From positions 992,001-1,056,000 of the forward strand of contig OZ242261.1 in NCBI GenBank assembly GCA_965207045.1: a DNA stretch of 64,000 nt, read 5' to 3'. How positions within the stretch are numbered: the stretch's first letter is position 1; the number at the start of each line of letters is the position of its first letter. The position numbers and the translations under genes were made by a program. Below the pieces are notes generated by a model. It was not told the origin of the DNA, made no database searches, and worked only from the letters and a program-made list of their open reading frames with translations. This DNA is from G965207045 sp965207045 (GTDB lineage Bacteria > Pseudomonadota > Alphaproteobacteria > Rickettsiales > Anaplasmataceae). Shown here in pieces: positions 1-8,365 of the stretch.

Positions 1-593
1 CTTTCAGCACAAAACCCCAATTGAGTAAAAACAAATTCCTCTGGGATACTATCTGGTGAGTAATCCACATCAAGAACAATTGCCTTAGGATATTTTGATA
101 ATATAAGCAGATCTATATAATCACTCTCCAAAGCAAGATTATAAAATTTACCGTCTGACGACTCGACAAACATAGCTAAATTATTGCAATTTTTTAACCC
201 TTTCTCAACATATTTACCCATGGCATCATATTGTTCTCTCAAACCATCTAACCTTTCTAACTCCTTCTCGCTAAACACCTCTCTTATATCAACAATGTGT
301 AAGTTTTTAGGTATTTGTTCTCCTTTCGGTGTGAAAAATCTCATATCTTTCATAGCAAGTATCTGTTCGGGAGAAAGTGTTTTGCTGTCATAAAAAAAAT
401 AAATATCATTGTCAAACTTCACTGCAAAGTCGTAAATATTTTGTCGAATAAGATGATCCTTAGAATTAGGAACAGAATGTAATCCTTCTTCCAAGTCAAT
501 ACCCATTGTTAACCATACAAAGAAGATAGGTGCTCCTTCCAATAATTTTCTTTTTGTATTTTTAATTACCGTTGGCATATTAATTATGTACAT
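1..593 (-). CDS. Partial protein, possibly a TcdA/TcdB-like glycosyltransferase fold
   Basis: This reading frame is open from an ATG at 593 to the left edge of the window, about 197 codons, and lacks its C-terminal part. A second in-frame ATG lies at 578. The 593 start has GGAA a few bases upstream, so I prefer it. Counting from the 578 start, the protein shows FFVWLT near residues 19-24, then an ESDYIDLLIL segment near 151-160 followed by VLDVDYSP near 168-175. An N-terminal FVW motif plus SD followed by a DxD is the arrangement of GT-A glycosyltransferases such as the large clostridial toxin type. The arginine that usually follows SD is replaced by aspartate, so this is a resemblance and not an identification. 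There is no signal peptide or membrane segment, so the protein is probably cytoplasmic or secreted without a leader. That it is a real gene is much more certain than its function. Confidence 0.6.
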   Translation of the reverse strand, partial: MYIINMPTVIKNTKRKLLEGAPIFFVWLTMGIDLEEGLHSVPNSKDHLIRQNIYDFAVKFDNDIYFFYDSKTLSPEQILAMKDMRFFTPKGEQIPKNLHIVDIREVFSEKELERLDGLREQYDAMGKYVEKGLKNCNNLAMFVESSDGKFYNLALESDYIDLLILSKYPKAIVLDVDYSPDSIPEEFVFTQLGFCAE

Positions 594-670
594 ATAATTT
601 CCAGTATTAAAAATAACAAAAACTATACTTCATATCAACATACGCATTCTTCTTGTAATGGTTTCCAGAC

Positions 671-744
671 TGATTCCGATGCGATTCGAACGCATGACCT
701 ACAGATTAGGAATCTGTCGCTCTATCCTGCTGAGCTACGGAACC
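671..744 (-). tRNA. tRNA-Arg (anticodon CCU)
   Basis: On the minus strand the sequence folds as a complete cloverleaf. It starts GGTTCCG and pairs with CGGAATC at the 3' end, with one G-T pair, followed by discriminator A. The D-arm is GCTCAGC-like and the T-arm carries GTTCGAATC. The anticodon stem ACAGA/TCTGT encloses the loop TTCCTAA, giving anticodon CCT (CCU in RNA), which reads the arginine codon AGG. CCA is not encoded. The gene sits between the partial left-edge gene and smpB. Confidence 0.95.
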
Positions 745-808
745 AATAAGTTTGCAATTTTATCAAGATAATAAAAAGTATGCAATAACTGATGCATCAT
801 ATTAGGCG

Positions 809-1252
809 CTATGCTTTCAGAATACGCCCTTTTTCCCTCTCCCAATCTCGCTTTTTTATTGCTTCTCTTTTATCATGCTTTTTTTTACCTTTTGCTAACC
901 CAATTTCTATCTTTACTTTCCCCTTATCATTAAAGTAGATAGAAAGTGGAACTATAGTTGCATGATCTTTTTTTATATAACCTGTAATCTTATTAATTTC
1001 CCTTTTATGCAAAAGTAGTTTTTTTAAACGTTTTGGATCATGATTAAATCTGTTTGCACTACTATATTCAACAACATGGAGATTTTGTACCCACATTTCA
1101 CCTAATTTTTCAAAAACATAAGCTTCAGCTAAAGAAACTTTATTTTTACGTAGAGATTTAACTTCAGTACCAACCAATACAATACCAACCTCTAATGAAG
1201 TTGATATAAAAAAATTATATTTAGCTTTTCTGTTTTCCGAAATTAGAATCAT
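809..1252 (-). CDS. smpB: SsrA-binding protein SmpB
   Basis: SmpB binds tmRNA and brings it to stalled ribosomes for trans-translation. I chose the ATG at 1252, giving 147 residues, because the next 58 codons upstream read as non-homologous sequence and run into the divergent phospholipase gene. The family's features are present: an N-terminal N-x-KA-Y segment, VGTEVKSLR near residues 24-32, SLAEAYVF, HDPKRLKKLLLHK, and a basic C-terminal tail (GLAKGKKKHDKREAIKKRDW) that enters the ribosome. The length is normal for the family. The tmRNA gene itself is not in this window. Confidence 0.95.
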   Translation of the reverse strand: MILISENRKAKYNFFISTSLEVGIVLVGTEVKSLRKNKVSLAEAYVFEKLGEMWVQNLHVVEYSSANRFNHDPKRLKKLLLHKREINKITGYIKKDHATIVPLSIYFNDKGKVKIEIGLAKGKKKHDKREAIKKRDWEREKGRILKA

Positions 1253-1365
1253 AATAACAATGCTTAATTTCCTTAAATAAGACAATAAATTTCCGCTTAA
1301 ATCAACTTGATTATCTTCTGTATAAGTTATACAATTATCAAATAACGCTAAAAAATTAAATAAAA

Positions 1366-2349
1366 ATGTACAAAAATTTAGTCTTTGCAGGAGGAGGAGT
1401 GAAAAGCTACGCTTATCTGGGTGCACTTAAAGTGTTAGAAGAAAATGGGACCTTAGCAAACATAGAAAATGTTGCCGGATCCTCTGCTGGTTCTTTGTAT
1501 GCTATATTTGTAGGACTAAATTTTTCTGTTCAAGAGATACAGCAAGCTATTGATGCACTAGACACAAGCAAAGAAATAGCAACATCTAGCCAATATGAAC
1601 GCATGGAAAGATTCTTCACAAAATATGGGCTGTATACTGGAGATCAAAATGTAGAGATACTGTCACAAATAATAGAAAAGAAAACAGGATGTAGAGATAT
1701 TACTTTCAGAGATATTCATGACACAGCAAGCGTAAATGACTACAAAAATATGTATATGACTACAGTAGACTTATCAGAAAATAAACTTATCATTCTTTCT
1801 TATGAAACCACACCAGATATGAAATTAGTAGATGCGGTCCGTGCTAGTGCGAGCTACCCGATAATGTATACACCATTCATAGATCAAGAAAGCCATTATT
1901 ATGTTGATGGGGGACTACTAAACAACTATCCTATTAATTTATTTAGCCAAGAAATAGAAAATACATGTATATACAATCCTGAAACTTTAGGAATTTTTTT
2001 CAGTAATAATGGTGAAAGTAGCTCTGCAATTGGCTCAGTACTTGGGAATATAGCAGACAAATTTTATACTACAAATACAGAGATTGTAGAGCAATATCTT
2101 AGCAATTTAAACTATGAGGATATATTTCATGAACCAGAGTTACCGATAGACAGTATAATCTCATATATTCAACACCTTCTTCTCATATATTCAAAAGCAG
2201 AATATTATGATTGCACAGTCGATGAAATCGAAATAGACAATAATGGTATTAACGCATTAGATATCAGTATTAGCGATGATCAAAAATATGATTTAATACA
2301 GAGTGGGTTTAATGCAGCTTATCATTTCTTTCATTACTATGAAACTTAA
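1366..2349 (+). CDS. Patatin-like phospholipase
   Basis: A 327-residue protein of the patatin family, which hydrolyses acyl chains of phospholipids. The oxyanion motif GGGVKSYAYLG lies at about residues 9-19, the nucleophile elbow GSSAG at 38-42 (Ser40), and the catalytic aspartate in VDGG at about 181, so the Ser-Asp dyad is intact. There is no signal peptide. Rickettsiales patatins can act as secreted phospholipases in the host, but nothing here proves export. The gene is divergent from smpB with 113 bp between the chosen starts. The substrate is unknown. Confidence 0.88.
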   Translation: MYKNLVFAGGGVKSYAYLGALKVLEENGTLANIENVAGSSAGSLYAIFVGLNFSVQEIQQAIDALDTSKEIATSSQYERMERFFTKYGLYTGDQNVEILSQIIEKKTGCRDITFRDIHDTASVNDYKNMYMTTVDLSENKLIILSYETTPDMKLVDAVRASASYPIMYTPFIDQESHYYVDGGLLNNYPINLFSQEIENTCIYNPETLGIFFSNNGESSSAIGSVLGNIADKFYTTNTEIVEQYLSNLNYEDIFHEPELPIDSIISYIQHLLLIYSKAEYYDCTVDEIEIDNNGINALDISISDDQKYDLIQSGFNAAYHFFHYYET

Positions 2350-2426
2350 CTATTAACTTTTTATTCACTTAAATGTGATATTTACTTATCAGTTGGCTTT
2401 TAGTTCTTACTGAAGTAAATAATTAT

Positions 2427-2454
2427 TTGACGCAGTGTTTTTAGTAATTATAAT
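2427..2454 (+). promoter_or_regulatory. Sigma-70 promoter of the OMP-1-like gene
   Basis: A TTGACG -35 box at 2427-2432 and a perfect TATAAT -10 box at 2449-2454 are separated by 16 bp. This predicts a 5' leader of roughly 55 bases before the ATG at 2517. It is the best consensus promoter I saw in the window, which fits a highly expressed surface protein. Confidence 0.7.
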
Positions 2455-2516
2455 GTCTCCTGTGTTGCTTGTTAAACAATTTAGAGTGTATTTTTCTTAA
2501 AGGAAGGTTGGTTATT

Positions 2517-3263
2517 ATGTTAAGTAAAAAATTTTTCATTGGGGTAGCGGTTTTTTCTTTTGCTGCTTTAGTGTGCCCTCACTACTCCCACGCAGTTAGA
2601 TCGTCAAGTCCAATGTATGGTTCTGTTGGAGGCTCGTTTCAATTTCCCACTGAACATGAGTATAAAGTCTTAGACAACGGTTTTTATATCCAGGGTATGA
2701 ATGCATCCGGTGTTTATGTAGATGGGTATAAACCCATTTATCAGTATGGTGGTGCTATAGCTTCAGTCATGCTCGGCATGCACTTTCCTGGTGTTAGAGC
2801 CGAGCTGGAAGGTCATTACTTAAGGGCTTCCCCTAAAGATAGTGGTGAAGAATACGTAAATAATCCTAAATTCCAAGCTAGTGCTGGGGGTTTTGCTCCT
2901 CAGGATGAATATGTTAATAAAGGGATATCCAGCTGGGCACTTTTATTGAATGCTTATTATGATATTGGTGGAATGGGAAGTGATAATTCAATAATGCCTT
3001 ATTTTGGTGGTGGTTTTGGTCCTGCTTACCCTGATTTCAATGGTAAAAATATGTGGGCGCTTGCTTATCAGGCAAAGTTTGGAGTAACAGTGGCAGTTGG
3101 AGAGTATTCTCGTGTATATGTTGGTTATAAATACCTTAACCTGTTAGGCCAAGAGACAGGATATGAAGGTGTCGTTGCAAAAAACGGCAACACCCATAAT
3201 ATTGAGGTTCCTTATTCGTCCCAGAACATTGAGGTTGGGCTTATTATTTCCTTCTCTCAATAG
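2517..3263 (+). CDS. OMP-1/P28/Msp2-family outer membrane protein
   Basis: An outer membrane beta-barrel of the surface antigen family to which Ehrlichia P28/OMP-1 and Anaplasma Msp2/P44 belong. I chose the ATG at 2517 (248 residues) because it is preceded by AAGGAAGG and starts a clear signal peptide that ends near SHA before VRSSSP. The mature protein is rich in glycine and aromatic residues. It has the family features GGSFQFP, a PGVRAELEGHY-like strand, PYFGGGFGPA, and a C-terminal strand ending in GLIISFSQ. P28 proteins of relatives act as porins and major antigens. Here the gene stands alone, not inside a p28 cluster, with its own strong promoter and a hairpin downstream. Confidence 0.88.
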   Translation: MLSKKFFIGVAVFSFAALVCPHYSHAVRSSSPMYGSVGGSFQFPTEHEYKVLDNGFYIQGMNASGVYVDGYKPIYQYGGAIASVMLGMHFPGVRAELEGHYLRASPKDSGEEYVNNPKFQASAGGFAPQDEYVNKGISSWALLLNAYYDIGGMGSDNSIMPYFGGGFGPAYPDFNGKNMWALAYQAKFGVTVAVGEYSRVYVGYKYLNLLGQETGYEGVVAKNGNTHNIEVPYSSQNIEVGLIISFSQ

Positions 3264-3272
3264 TTCTTCTAT

Positions 3273-3320
3273 TGCCGTGTTGTTTTATATTATTCCGGAG
3301 AACTCACACGGCATTTATAT
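3273..3320 (+). terminator. Terminator-like hairpin after the OMP-1-like gene
   Basis: The arms TGCCGTGT (3273-3280) and ACACGGCA (3306-3313) are exact inverted repeats. They lie just after the stop codon and are followed by TTTAT. The loop of 25 bases is long and the T-tract short, so this may be a weak intrinsic terminator. Confidence 0.45.
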
Positions 3321-3378
3321 TGTGTTCGTATATCAACTTTAAGTTTGTTAGTTACGTTTTTTTCAGAAGGTGATAGGC

Positions 3379-4401
3379 GTGTATAATTATTTATTCTTAA
3401 CATTTTTTTTTGTTTTTGGAATTACCTCATCTGTATCTTTTGCTGTTAGGTCCTATGTTCATGTGGTTGGTTCTTCCACTGTTTTTCCATTAGTGTCATA
3501 TAGTGCAGAGGAATTTGGTAGAAAGAATAGATTAAGGATACCAACTGTTGAAGCTACTGGAACTGGGAGCGGATTTAAGTTATTCTGCTCTGGAATTGGA
3601 GATAGTGTTCCTGATATTGCTACTGCTTCAAGAAAGATTAGCCAAGCAGAGCTTGAGCTGTGTAAGATAAATGGCGTTCCAGACCCTTTGGAAATTAAGA
3701 TTGGCTACGACGGAATTGTCATAGCTGGTTCAGTTAGCAGAAAAAAGCTCGATTTTAGCAAGATGGATTTATTTTTGGCTTTATCTTCGTATATAGCACA
3801 AGACGATTTTGTTATGGTACGCAATACAAACATGTATTGGTCTGACATAAATGATAATTTTCCTAATCAGAAGATAGAAATATATGGACCCACCAGAGAC
3901 TCTGGTACATATGACTCTTTAATCAAGATAGTTTTCCTAGAATCCTGCATGCAAACACAGGCATTTAGAATGAAATATAATAATTATGATGACCTAAAAA
4001 AAGCATGTAGCATTGTACGTGACGACGGAAGGTTTGTTGAAACTGGAAATGATGAAAGTCTTATAGTACAGAAAATGATACATAATCCAGATATAATTGG
4101 GATTTTTGGTTACAATTTTTTACAAAATAACTCAGCAGTAATCCAAGGAAACATGATAAATGGTATTGATCCAACACATGAAAACATTTCTAGCGGAGCT
4201 TATACCCTCTCTAGACCTCTTTATCTTTACGTAAAAAGAGAACATCTCAACACAATAAAACATTTAAAACCTTTCATTCTAGAGACTGTAAACAAGGTTG
4301 CAATTGGGAAAGATGGTTATTTAGTATCACAAGGGCTAATACCCATTTCTGAAAATGAACTTTCTGCATTACAAGAAGAAGTACACAAATCATTAAAATA
4401 A
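3379..4401 (+). CDS. PstS-like periplasmic phosphate-binding protein
   Basis: A substrate-binding protein of the PstS family, which presents phosphate to the PstCAB ABC importer. Two GTG starts are possible, at 3370 and 3379. I chose 3379 because AGAAGG lies about 8 bases upstream of it. The signal peptide is hydrophobic and ends near SFA before VRSYVH. The phosphate-site signatures are present: VVGSSTVFPLV, EATGTGSGFKLFC, ATASRKIS and GPTRDSGTYDSL. No lipobox is visible, so the protein is probably soluble in the periplasm. No pst permease genes are adjacent. Confidence 0.85.
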   Translation: MYNYLFLTFFFVFGITSSVSFAVRSYVHVVGSSTVFPLVSYSAEEFGRKNRLRIPTVEATGTGSGFKLFCSGIGDSVPDIATASRKISQAELELCKINGVPDPLEIKIGYDGIVIAGSVSRKKLDFSKMDLFLALSSYIAQDDFVMVRNTNMYWSDINDNFPNQKIEIYGPTRDSGTYDSLIKIVFLESCMQTQAFRMKYNNYDDLKKACSIVRDDGRFVETGNDESLIVQKMIHNPDIIGIFGYNFLQNNSAVIQGNMINGIDPTHENISSGAYTLSRPLYLYVKREHLNTIKHLKPFILETVNKVAIGKDGYLVSQGLIPISENELSALQEEVHKSLK

Positions 4402-4463
4402 GAATTTTCCATAGCTTCAGTTTATGTGTTATATATTAACTTTTCCGTTTTTAATTCTAGATT

Positions 4464-5654
4464 ATGTTTTTATGGATAGTTTTTTGCGCTATGACTATCG
4501 CCGAAATATCCATAGACCTTTATGTGCCTGCTCTCCCTAACATTCAAGCAGCATTAAACACAGAAATGGTCTTAGTTCAATTAACGGTTAGTTTGAATTT
4601 AGTTGGAATAGCATTTTCTAGCTTATTTCACGGTATATTAGCAGATTGCTACGGTAGAAGGAAAGTCTTCCTTAGTGGATTTATCATATTCACAGCAGCA
4701 AGCATAGCATGTAGTTTCATTCATAATGTGTATATATTAATATTGATGCGTTTTATACAAGGTTTCGGTGCTGGAGGTACCACCATTATCGCCCATGCCA
4801 GCATTAAAGATATGTACTCAGGAATACAATATGCAAAAATCATCTCAAGATTAGGGTTTGTTATCTGTCTATCGCCAGCAATAGCACCCACTATTGGAGT
4901 TCTTATATTATCAAGATTTGATTGGAATTCTCTTTTCATTGTTATTTCTGTTGTCTCTAGTATTACGTTATTGCTAATTCTCTTGTTTTTCCCAGAAACA
5001 TTACCAAAAGAAAAAAGAGAAACTTTTCAAATTGCAAAACTATTTCAGTCATATGGCAGCATATTCAATAACAAAACATTTCTTTCAATGTCTGGAATAC
5101 TTTCTTGTACGTTTTTTTGGCTATGGAATGAAATTGCTAATTTGCCCTTTTTATTCATTAATCACATGAACCTAGATGTAGCATATTACGGTTATTTTGT
5201 ATTCTTTAATGCAAGTTGCTACATGCTAGGAACAATAATTAACAATAAATTGTTATCAAAAATAGGAATACGGAAAATGATTTTTATTGGAATAATACTC
5301 ACAATATTTCCTGATATCTTCCTACTTATTCTTAATTCAATAATAGAAGTTAATCCAATAATAATAGCTTTAGTATGGTCACCTAGCTTGGTTGGGCTTG
5401 CTTTTGTAATAACAAATAGCATGGCAATAGGACTAAGTTCAGTACCTCAAAATGCTACTGCTCGTTCAAGTGCTTTTTTGACATTCATACAAATGGCTTC
5501 AGGTGCATTGGCTATATATACCATTAGTAACTTTTCCATACTAGACACAATTTACCCAATTTCTGTTACTACAATCATTTGTTCAGTAATTACACTTTTA
5601 ATACATTTACACGGATGTAGGAATAAATATTACTCAGTATTAGAACAGCAGTAG
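4464..5654 (+). CDS. MFS transporter, Bcr/CflA-type (DHA1)
   Basis: A 396-residue protein with about 12 membrane segments. The first helix carries DLYVPALPNIQ, the mark of Bcr/CflA drug-proton antiporters. The loop between helices 2 and 3 holds the MFS motif GILADCYGRRKVF. The family exports bicyclomycin and chloramphenicol-like compounds, but the substrate in an intracellular parasite is unknown and might be a metabolite. The 3' end overlaps the convergent znuB by 65 bp. Confidence 0.85.
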   Translation: MFLWIVFCAMTIAEISIDLYVPALPNIQAALNTEMVLVQLTVSLNLVGIAFSSLFHGILADCYGRRKVFLSGFIIFTAASIACSFIHNVYILILMRFIQGFGAGGTTIIAHASIKDMYSGIQYAKIISRLGFVICLSPAIAPTIGVLILSRFDWNSLFIVISVVSSITLLLILLFFPETLPKEKRETFQIAKLFQSYGSIFNNKTFLSMSGILSCTFFWLWNEIANLPFLFINHMNLDVAYYGYFVFFNASCYMLGTIINNKLLSKIGIRKMIFIGIILTIFPDIFLLILNSIIEVNPIIIALVWSPSLVGLAFVITNSMAIGLSSVPQNATARSSAFLTFIQMASGALAIYTISNFSILDTIYPISVTTIICSVITLLIHLHGCRNKYYSVLEQQ

Positions 5655-6384
5655 ATGCAACAATAATTGATGGTCCAGTAGGTGAATCAAACTGAAAAGA
5701 GATAAGTAAACCACCTAAAGAAGCAATAAAACAGATTATGGACGATATTACAACCATACTTACAGGTTTGTGTGTTAGAACACGGGCAGTAGCGGTTGGT
5801 ACTACCAATAAAGAGGTTACTAACAATGCCCCAACTACGTTTATGGACAATGCTATAAAAATTGATAATAGGGTCATAAAAGTCAACTGCAAAAGCTTGA
5901 CATTAATATTTGCTACAATCGCTAGATTTCTACTTATTGTTATCAACAACAAATTTTTCCATTGAGTAACAGTAACTACAACTATTACACAGGCTAAAAA
6001 ATAAGTTAGCAATATATCACTACTATCCACTGTTAGTATATCACCAAAAAGAAGTGACATAATACTTGTATAAGGTGCAATAATAGAAAAAAGGACTAAA
6101 GCAACAGCTGTACTCGAATTGCTTACTATACTAAACATCATATCTTTTGTATAGCAGTTACGCAGGTTTAATAATATTAAAGAAGGTACAAAAGCCACAA
6201 CAAGAATACCAAAAATATAATTAACTTTCATAATCATTGCAATTGTAACACCTAAAACAGCACTGTGAGAAACGGTATCACCAAAATAACTTAATCTCTG
6301 CCACACAACAAATGATCCTAAGGGCCCAACTGCAATACTTATTGCTAAAATCACTAAAACTACATTTGTAAAAAGATCTGCCAT
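5590..6384 (-). CDS. znuB: Zinc ABC transporter permease ZnuB
   Basis: The inner membrane permease of a zinc or manganese ABC importer of the ABC-3 family, 264 residues with about eight helices. Family features include GPLGSFVVWQRLSYFGDTVSHSA in the first third, conserved with E. coli ZnuB, and LLVVPTATAR near the C-terminal third. Neither the ATPase (ZnuC) nor the binding protein (ZnuA) is adjacent, which is usual for the scattered operons of this bacterial group. The gene ends inside the 3' end of the convergent MFS transporter. Confidence 0.9.
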   Translation of the reverse strand: MADLFTNVVLVILAISIAVGPLGSFVVWQRLSYFGDTVSHSAVLGVTIAMIMKVNYIFGILVVAFVPSLILLNLRNCYTKDMMFSIVSNSSTAVALVLFSIIAPYTSIMSLLFGDILTVDSSDILLTYFLACVIVVVTVTQWKNLLLITISRNLAIVANINVKLLQLTFMTLLSIFIALSINVVGALLVTSLLVVPTATARVLTHKPVSMVVISSIICFIASLGGLLISFQFDSPTGPSIIVASTAVLILSNIYSYIRVNVLKV

Positions 6385-6402
6385 CTATATAAACTTTGAT
6401 TG

Positions 6403-7275
6403 CTACATATTTTCAGACATTTTTTTAGCTCTATAATCCCTAAATGCCATGTATATTACGCTTATAAATATAATAGCCGCACCTAAAATTATTCTCATTT
6501 TTATTTTTTCATCGAAAATAAAATATGCAACTAAAGATGAAATTGGTAAGACAGTAAAATAAAAAGGTGTAACAATACTAACTTCAGCCTTTGCAACTGC
6601 CCAAGTTATGCTCAACATATAAAGCACTACTATAACACCAATCAAGAAAAATAAAATTAAGTTATGATCATGCATATTAGGCCAATTGCTTCCAAAAATA
6701 GGAAAAATCGAGAACAAGCCAATAAATAAAATTATAAGCAAAATTTGATCCCAAATATTTTCCCTATCACCAATTTTGTTTGTAATAATATCAAAAGCAA
6801 CCCATAAAAGTATTGAAGCAATAACAAATAAAGAATAGTAATTAAAGTCATTCAGACTTGGATTAACTGTTATTCCTGCACCAATAAAACCAATCATCAA
6901 AGCAAGAAAGAGGTTTATACAGACCTTCTCATTAAGAAAAATAACTGCCGCTAATGTACTAAACAATGGATACGTTATACTAATTGCAGCAACCTGAGCA
7001 AATGGTATATTATTATACGCAATAATTGTTAAAACTTGAGCAAGAAAAATACATAAAGCTCTTAGAACACAGTACCAAAGAACACTATTTTTCATTAATT
7101 GAGATCTTCTTTTTATAACGAATGGCAAAACTATAATTAATGCAGCTACATTATATACAAATGATATTTGAAAAAGAGAGAAGTCTCTAGATAAAACTCG
7201 AGAATACATACCAAGAAAAACTACGCACAAAACATAAAGTAAGATCCATATTATTCCAATTATATTTTTCGTCAT
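6403..7275 (-). CDS. EamA/DMT-family transporter, copy 1
   Basis: A 290-residue protein with ten predicted helices in two EamA halves. It belongs to the drug/metabolite transporter superfamily, whose relatives export or import amino acids and other small metabolites. Landmarks are the start MTKNIIGIIW, an IPFAQVAAISITYPL segment and the C-terminal half beginning WAVAKAEVSIVTPFYF. It ends 18 bp from the start of znuB on the same strand. It is the last of four tandem paralogs and is more diverged from the other three than they are from each other. The substrate is unknown. Confidence 0.88.
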   Translation of the reverse strand: MTKNIIGIIWILLYVLCVVFLGMYSRVLSRDFSLFQISFVYNVAALIIVLPFVIKRRSQLMKNSVLWYCVLRALCIFLAQVLTIIAYNNIPFAQVAAISITYPLFSTLAAVIFLNEKVCINLFLALMIGFIGAGITVNPSLNDFNYYSLFVIASILLWVAFDIITNKIGDRENIWDQILLIILFIGLFSIFPIFGSNWPNMHDHNLILFFLIGVIVVLYMLSITWAVAKAEVSIVTPFYFTVLPISSLVAYFIFDEKIKMRIILGAAIIFISVIYMAFRDYRAKKMSENM

Positions 7276-7289
7276 GTAGTAGGTTTACC

Positions 7290-7315
7290 ACAACTATACG
7301 AAATTTTTGCAAATA
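7290..7315 (-). promoter_or_regulatory. Leader related to those of the other DMT copies
   Basis: The bases just upstream of copy 1 match the left half of the leaders of copies 2 and 4: on the plus strand ACAACTATACGAAATTTT at 7290-7307. On the coding strand this places TATAGT as a likely -10 box. The AGTTGT half present in the other leaders is missing here. Confidence 0.4.
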
Positions 7316-7397
7316 TTATGTTTACATTCATACAAAAATTTTACAAAACTTGAAGATTGTATTTCTTAACACTTACTCAGCTTACTTTTTAAAATTA

Positions 7398-8279
7398 TTA
7401 TGATTTAAGTTGTGCAGCTTTGTACTCTTTAAATGAAATATATATCATACTCACTATTATCATAACTGCCCCTATAACTGTCCTAATTTTTACTGTTTCG
7501 CCAAAAACAAAATATGCAGCTAGGGATGACATAGGAAAAATAGCAAAATAAAAAGGTGTAACAACATTCACTTCTGCCTTCCCCACAGCTAGAATTATAT
7601 ATAATCGCCAAAATGCCGCTATAATACCAATAAGCAAAAATAACATCCAATAATGATTTTTTATCTCGGCAAAACTGTTTCCAGTAACAGTGAAAAATAA
7701 CGCTGACGATAATACTGAGAACAAACCCATAAATAAAAGCACAAGCAATACTTGATTCCACACATCTTCTTTATAAGTAATCTTGTTTGTTATCATGTCA
7801 GAGGTTGTCCAAAATATAACAGCACTAAGAGCAAACAATGAATAGAAGTTAAAATCATCACTAGGATTGACAATTATTATAGCTCCAACACAACCAACTA
7901 TCAGAGCACAAACATGACCCATATATATTTTCTCTTTTAAAAACATCACTGCAGCCACTGTCGTAGAAAGTGGATAAATTACTTTGACAGCAGCAACTTG
8001 AGCAAAAGGCATATTATCATGTGCAATAATTATTGCAACTTGCGCTAAAAAAGTACATAAAGCCATCAGAGAACAATGCAGTAAAATATTACTTTTCATT
8101 AATTGAGCCCTTCTTCTTATAACAAATGGTAAAACTACAACCAGTGTCGCTAAATTATAGATAAGCGCAACTTGAAAAGAAGAAAAATCTTGAGATAAAA
8201 TCCGGTAATATATAGCAAGAAAAACTGAGCACAAAACATGAAGTAGCATCCATATTATTCCAATTATATTCCTTGTCAT
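7398..8279 (-). CDS. EamA/DMT-family transporter, copy 2
   Basis: A paralog of the neighbouring transporters, 293 residues from the ATG at 8279, which aligns with the start of the other copies (MTRNIIGIIWMLLHVLCSVF). A start 18 bases further upstream is possible but falls toward the conserved leader. It has ten helices, the MPFAQVAAVKVIYPL segment and the second-half motif AVGKAEVNVVTPFYFA. The gene is intact. It is very similar to copies 3 and 4, so the array arose by local duplication. Confidence 0.88.
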   Translation of the reverse strand: MTRNIIGIIWMLLHVLCSVFLAIYYRILSQDFSSFQVALIYNLATLVVVLPFVIRRRAQLMKSNILLHCSLMALCTFLAQVAIIIAHDNMPFAQVAAVKVIYPLSTTVAAVMFLKEKIYMGHVCALIVGCVGAIIIVNPSDDFNFYSLFALSAVIFWTTSDMITNKITYKEDVWNQVLLVLLFMGLFSVLSSALFFTVTGNSFAEIKNHYWMLFLLIGIIAAFWRLYIILAVGKAEVNVVTPFYFAIFPMSSLAAYFVFGETVKIRTVIGAVMIIVSMIYISFKEYKAAQLKS

Positions 8280-8293
8280 GTAACAGGTGTACC

Positions 8294-8329
8294 ACAACTA
8301 TACGAAATTTTCGCAAGCTTTACAGTTGT
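8294..8329 (-). promoter_or_regulatory. Conserved DMT leader with inverted ACAACT/AGTTGT ends
   Basis: ACAACT at 8294-8299 and AGTTGT at 8324-8329 are inverted repeats that flank a near-palindromic CGAAATTTTCG core. The same layout precedes copy 4 and, in a decayed form, copy 3. On the coding strand TATAGT is a plausible -10 box. The arrangement suggests a shared promoter with an operator. Confidence 0.5.
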
Positions 8330-8365
8330 ACTGATTGAGATTCAATCAACTTATTTTTAAAACTA

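Noticed and set aside
1253..1426. N-terminal extension of smpB by 58 codons
   Set aside because: It overlaps the divergent patatin gene, is unlike any SmpB, and the ATG at 1252 gives the normal length.
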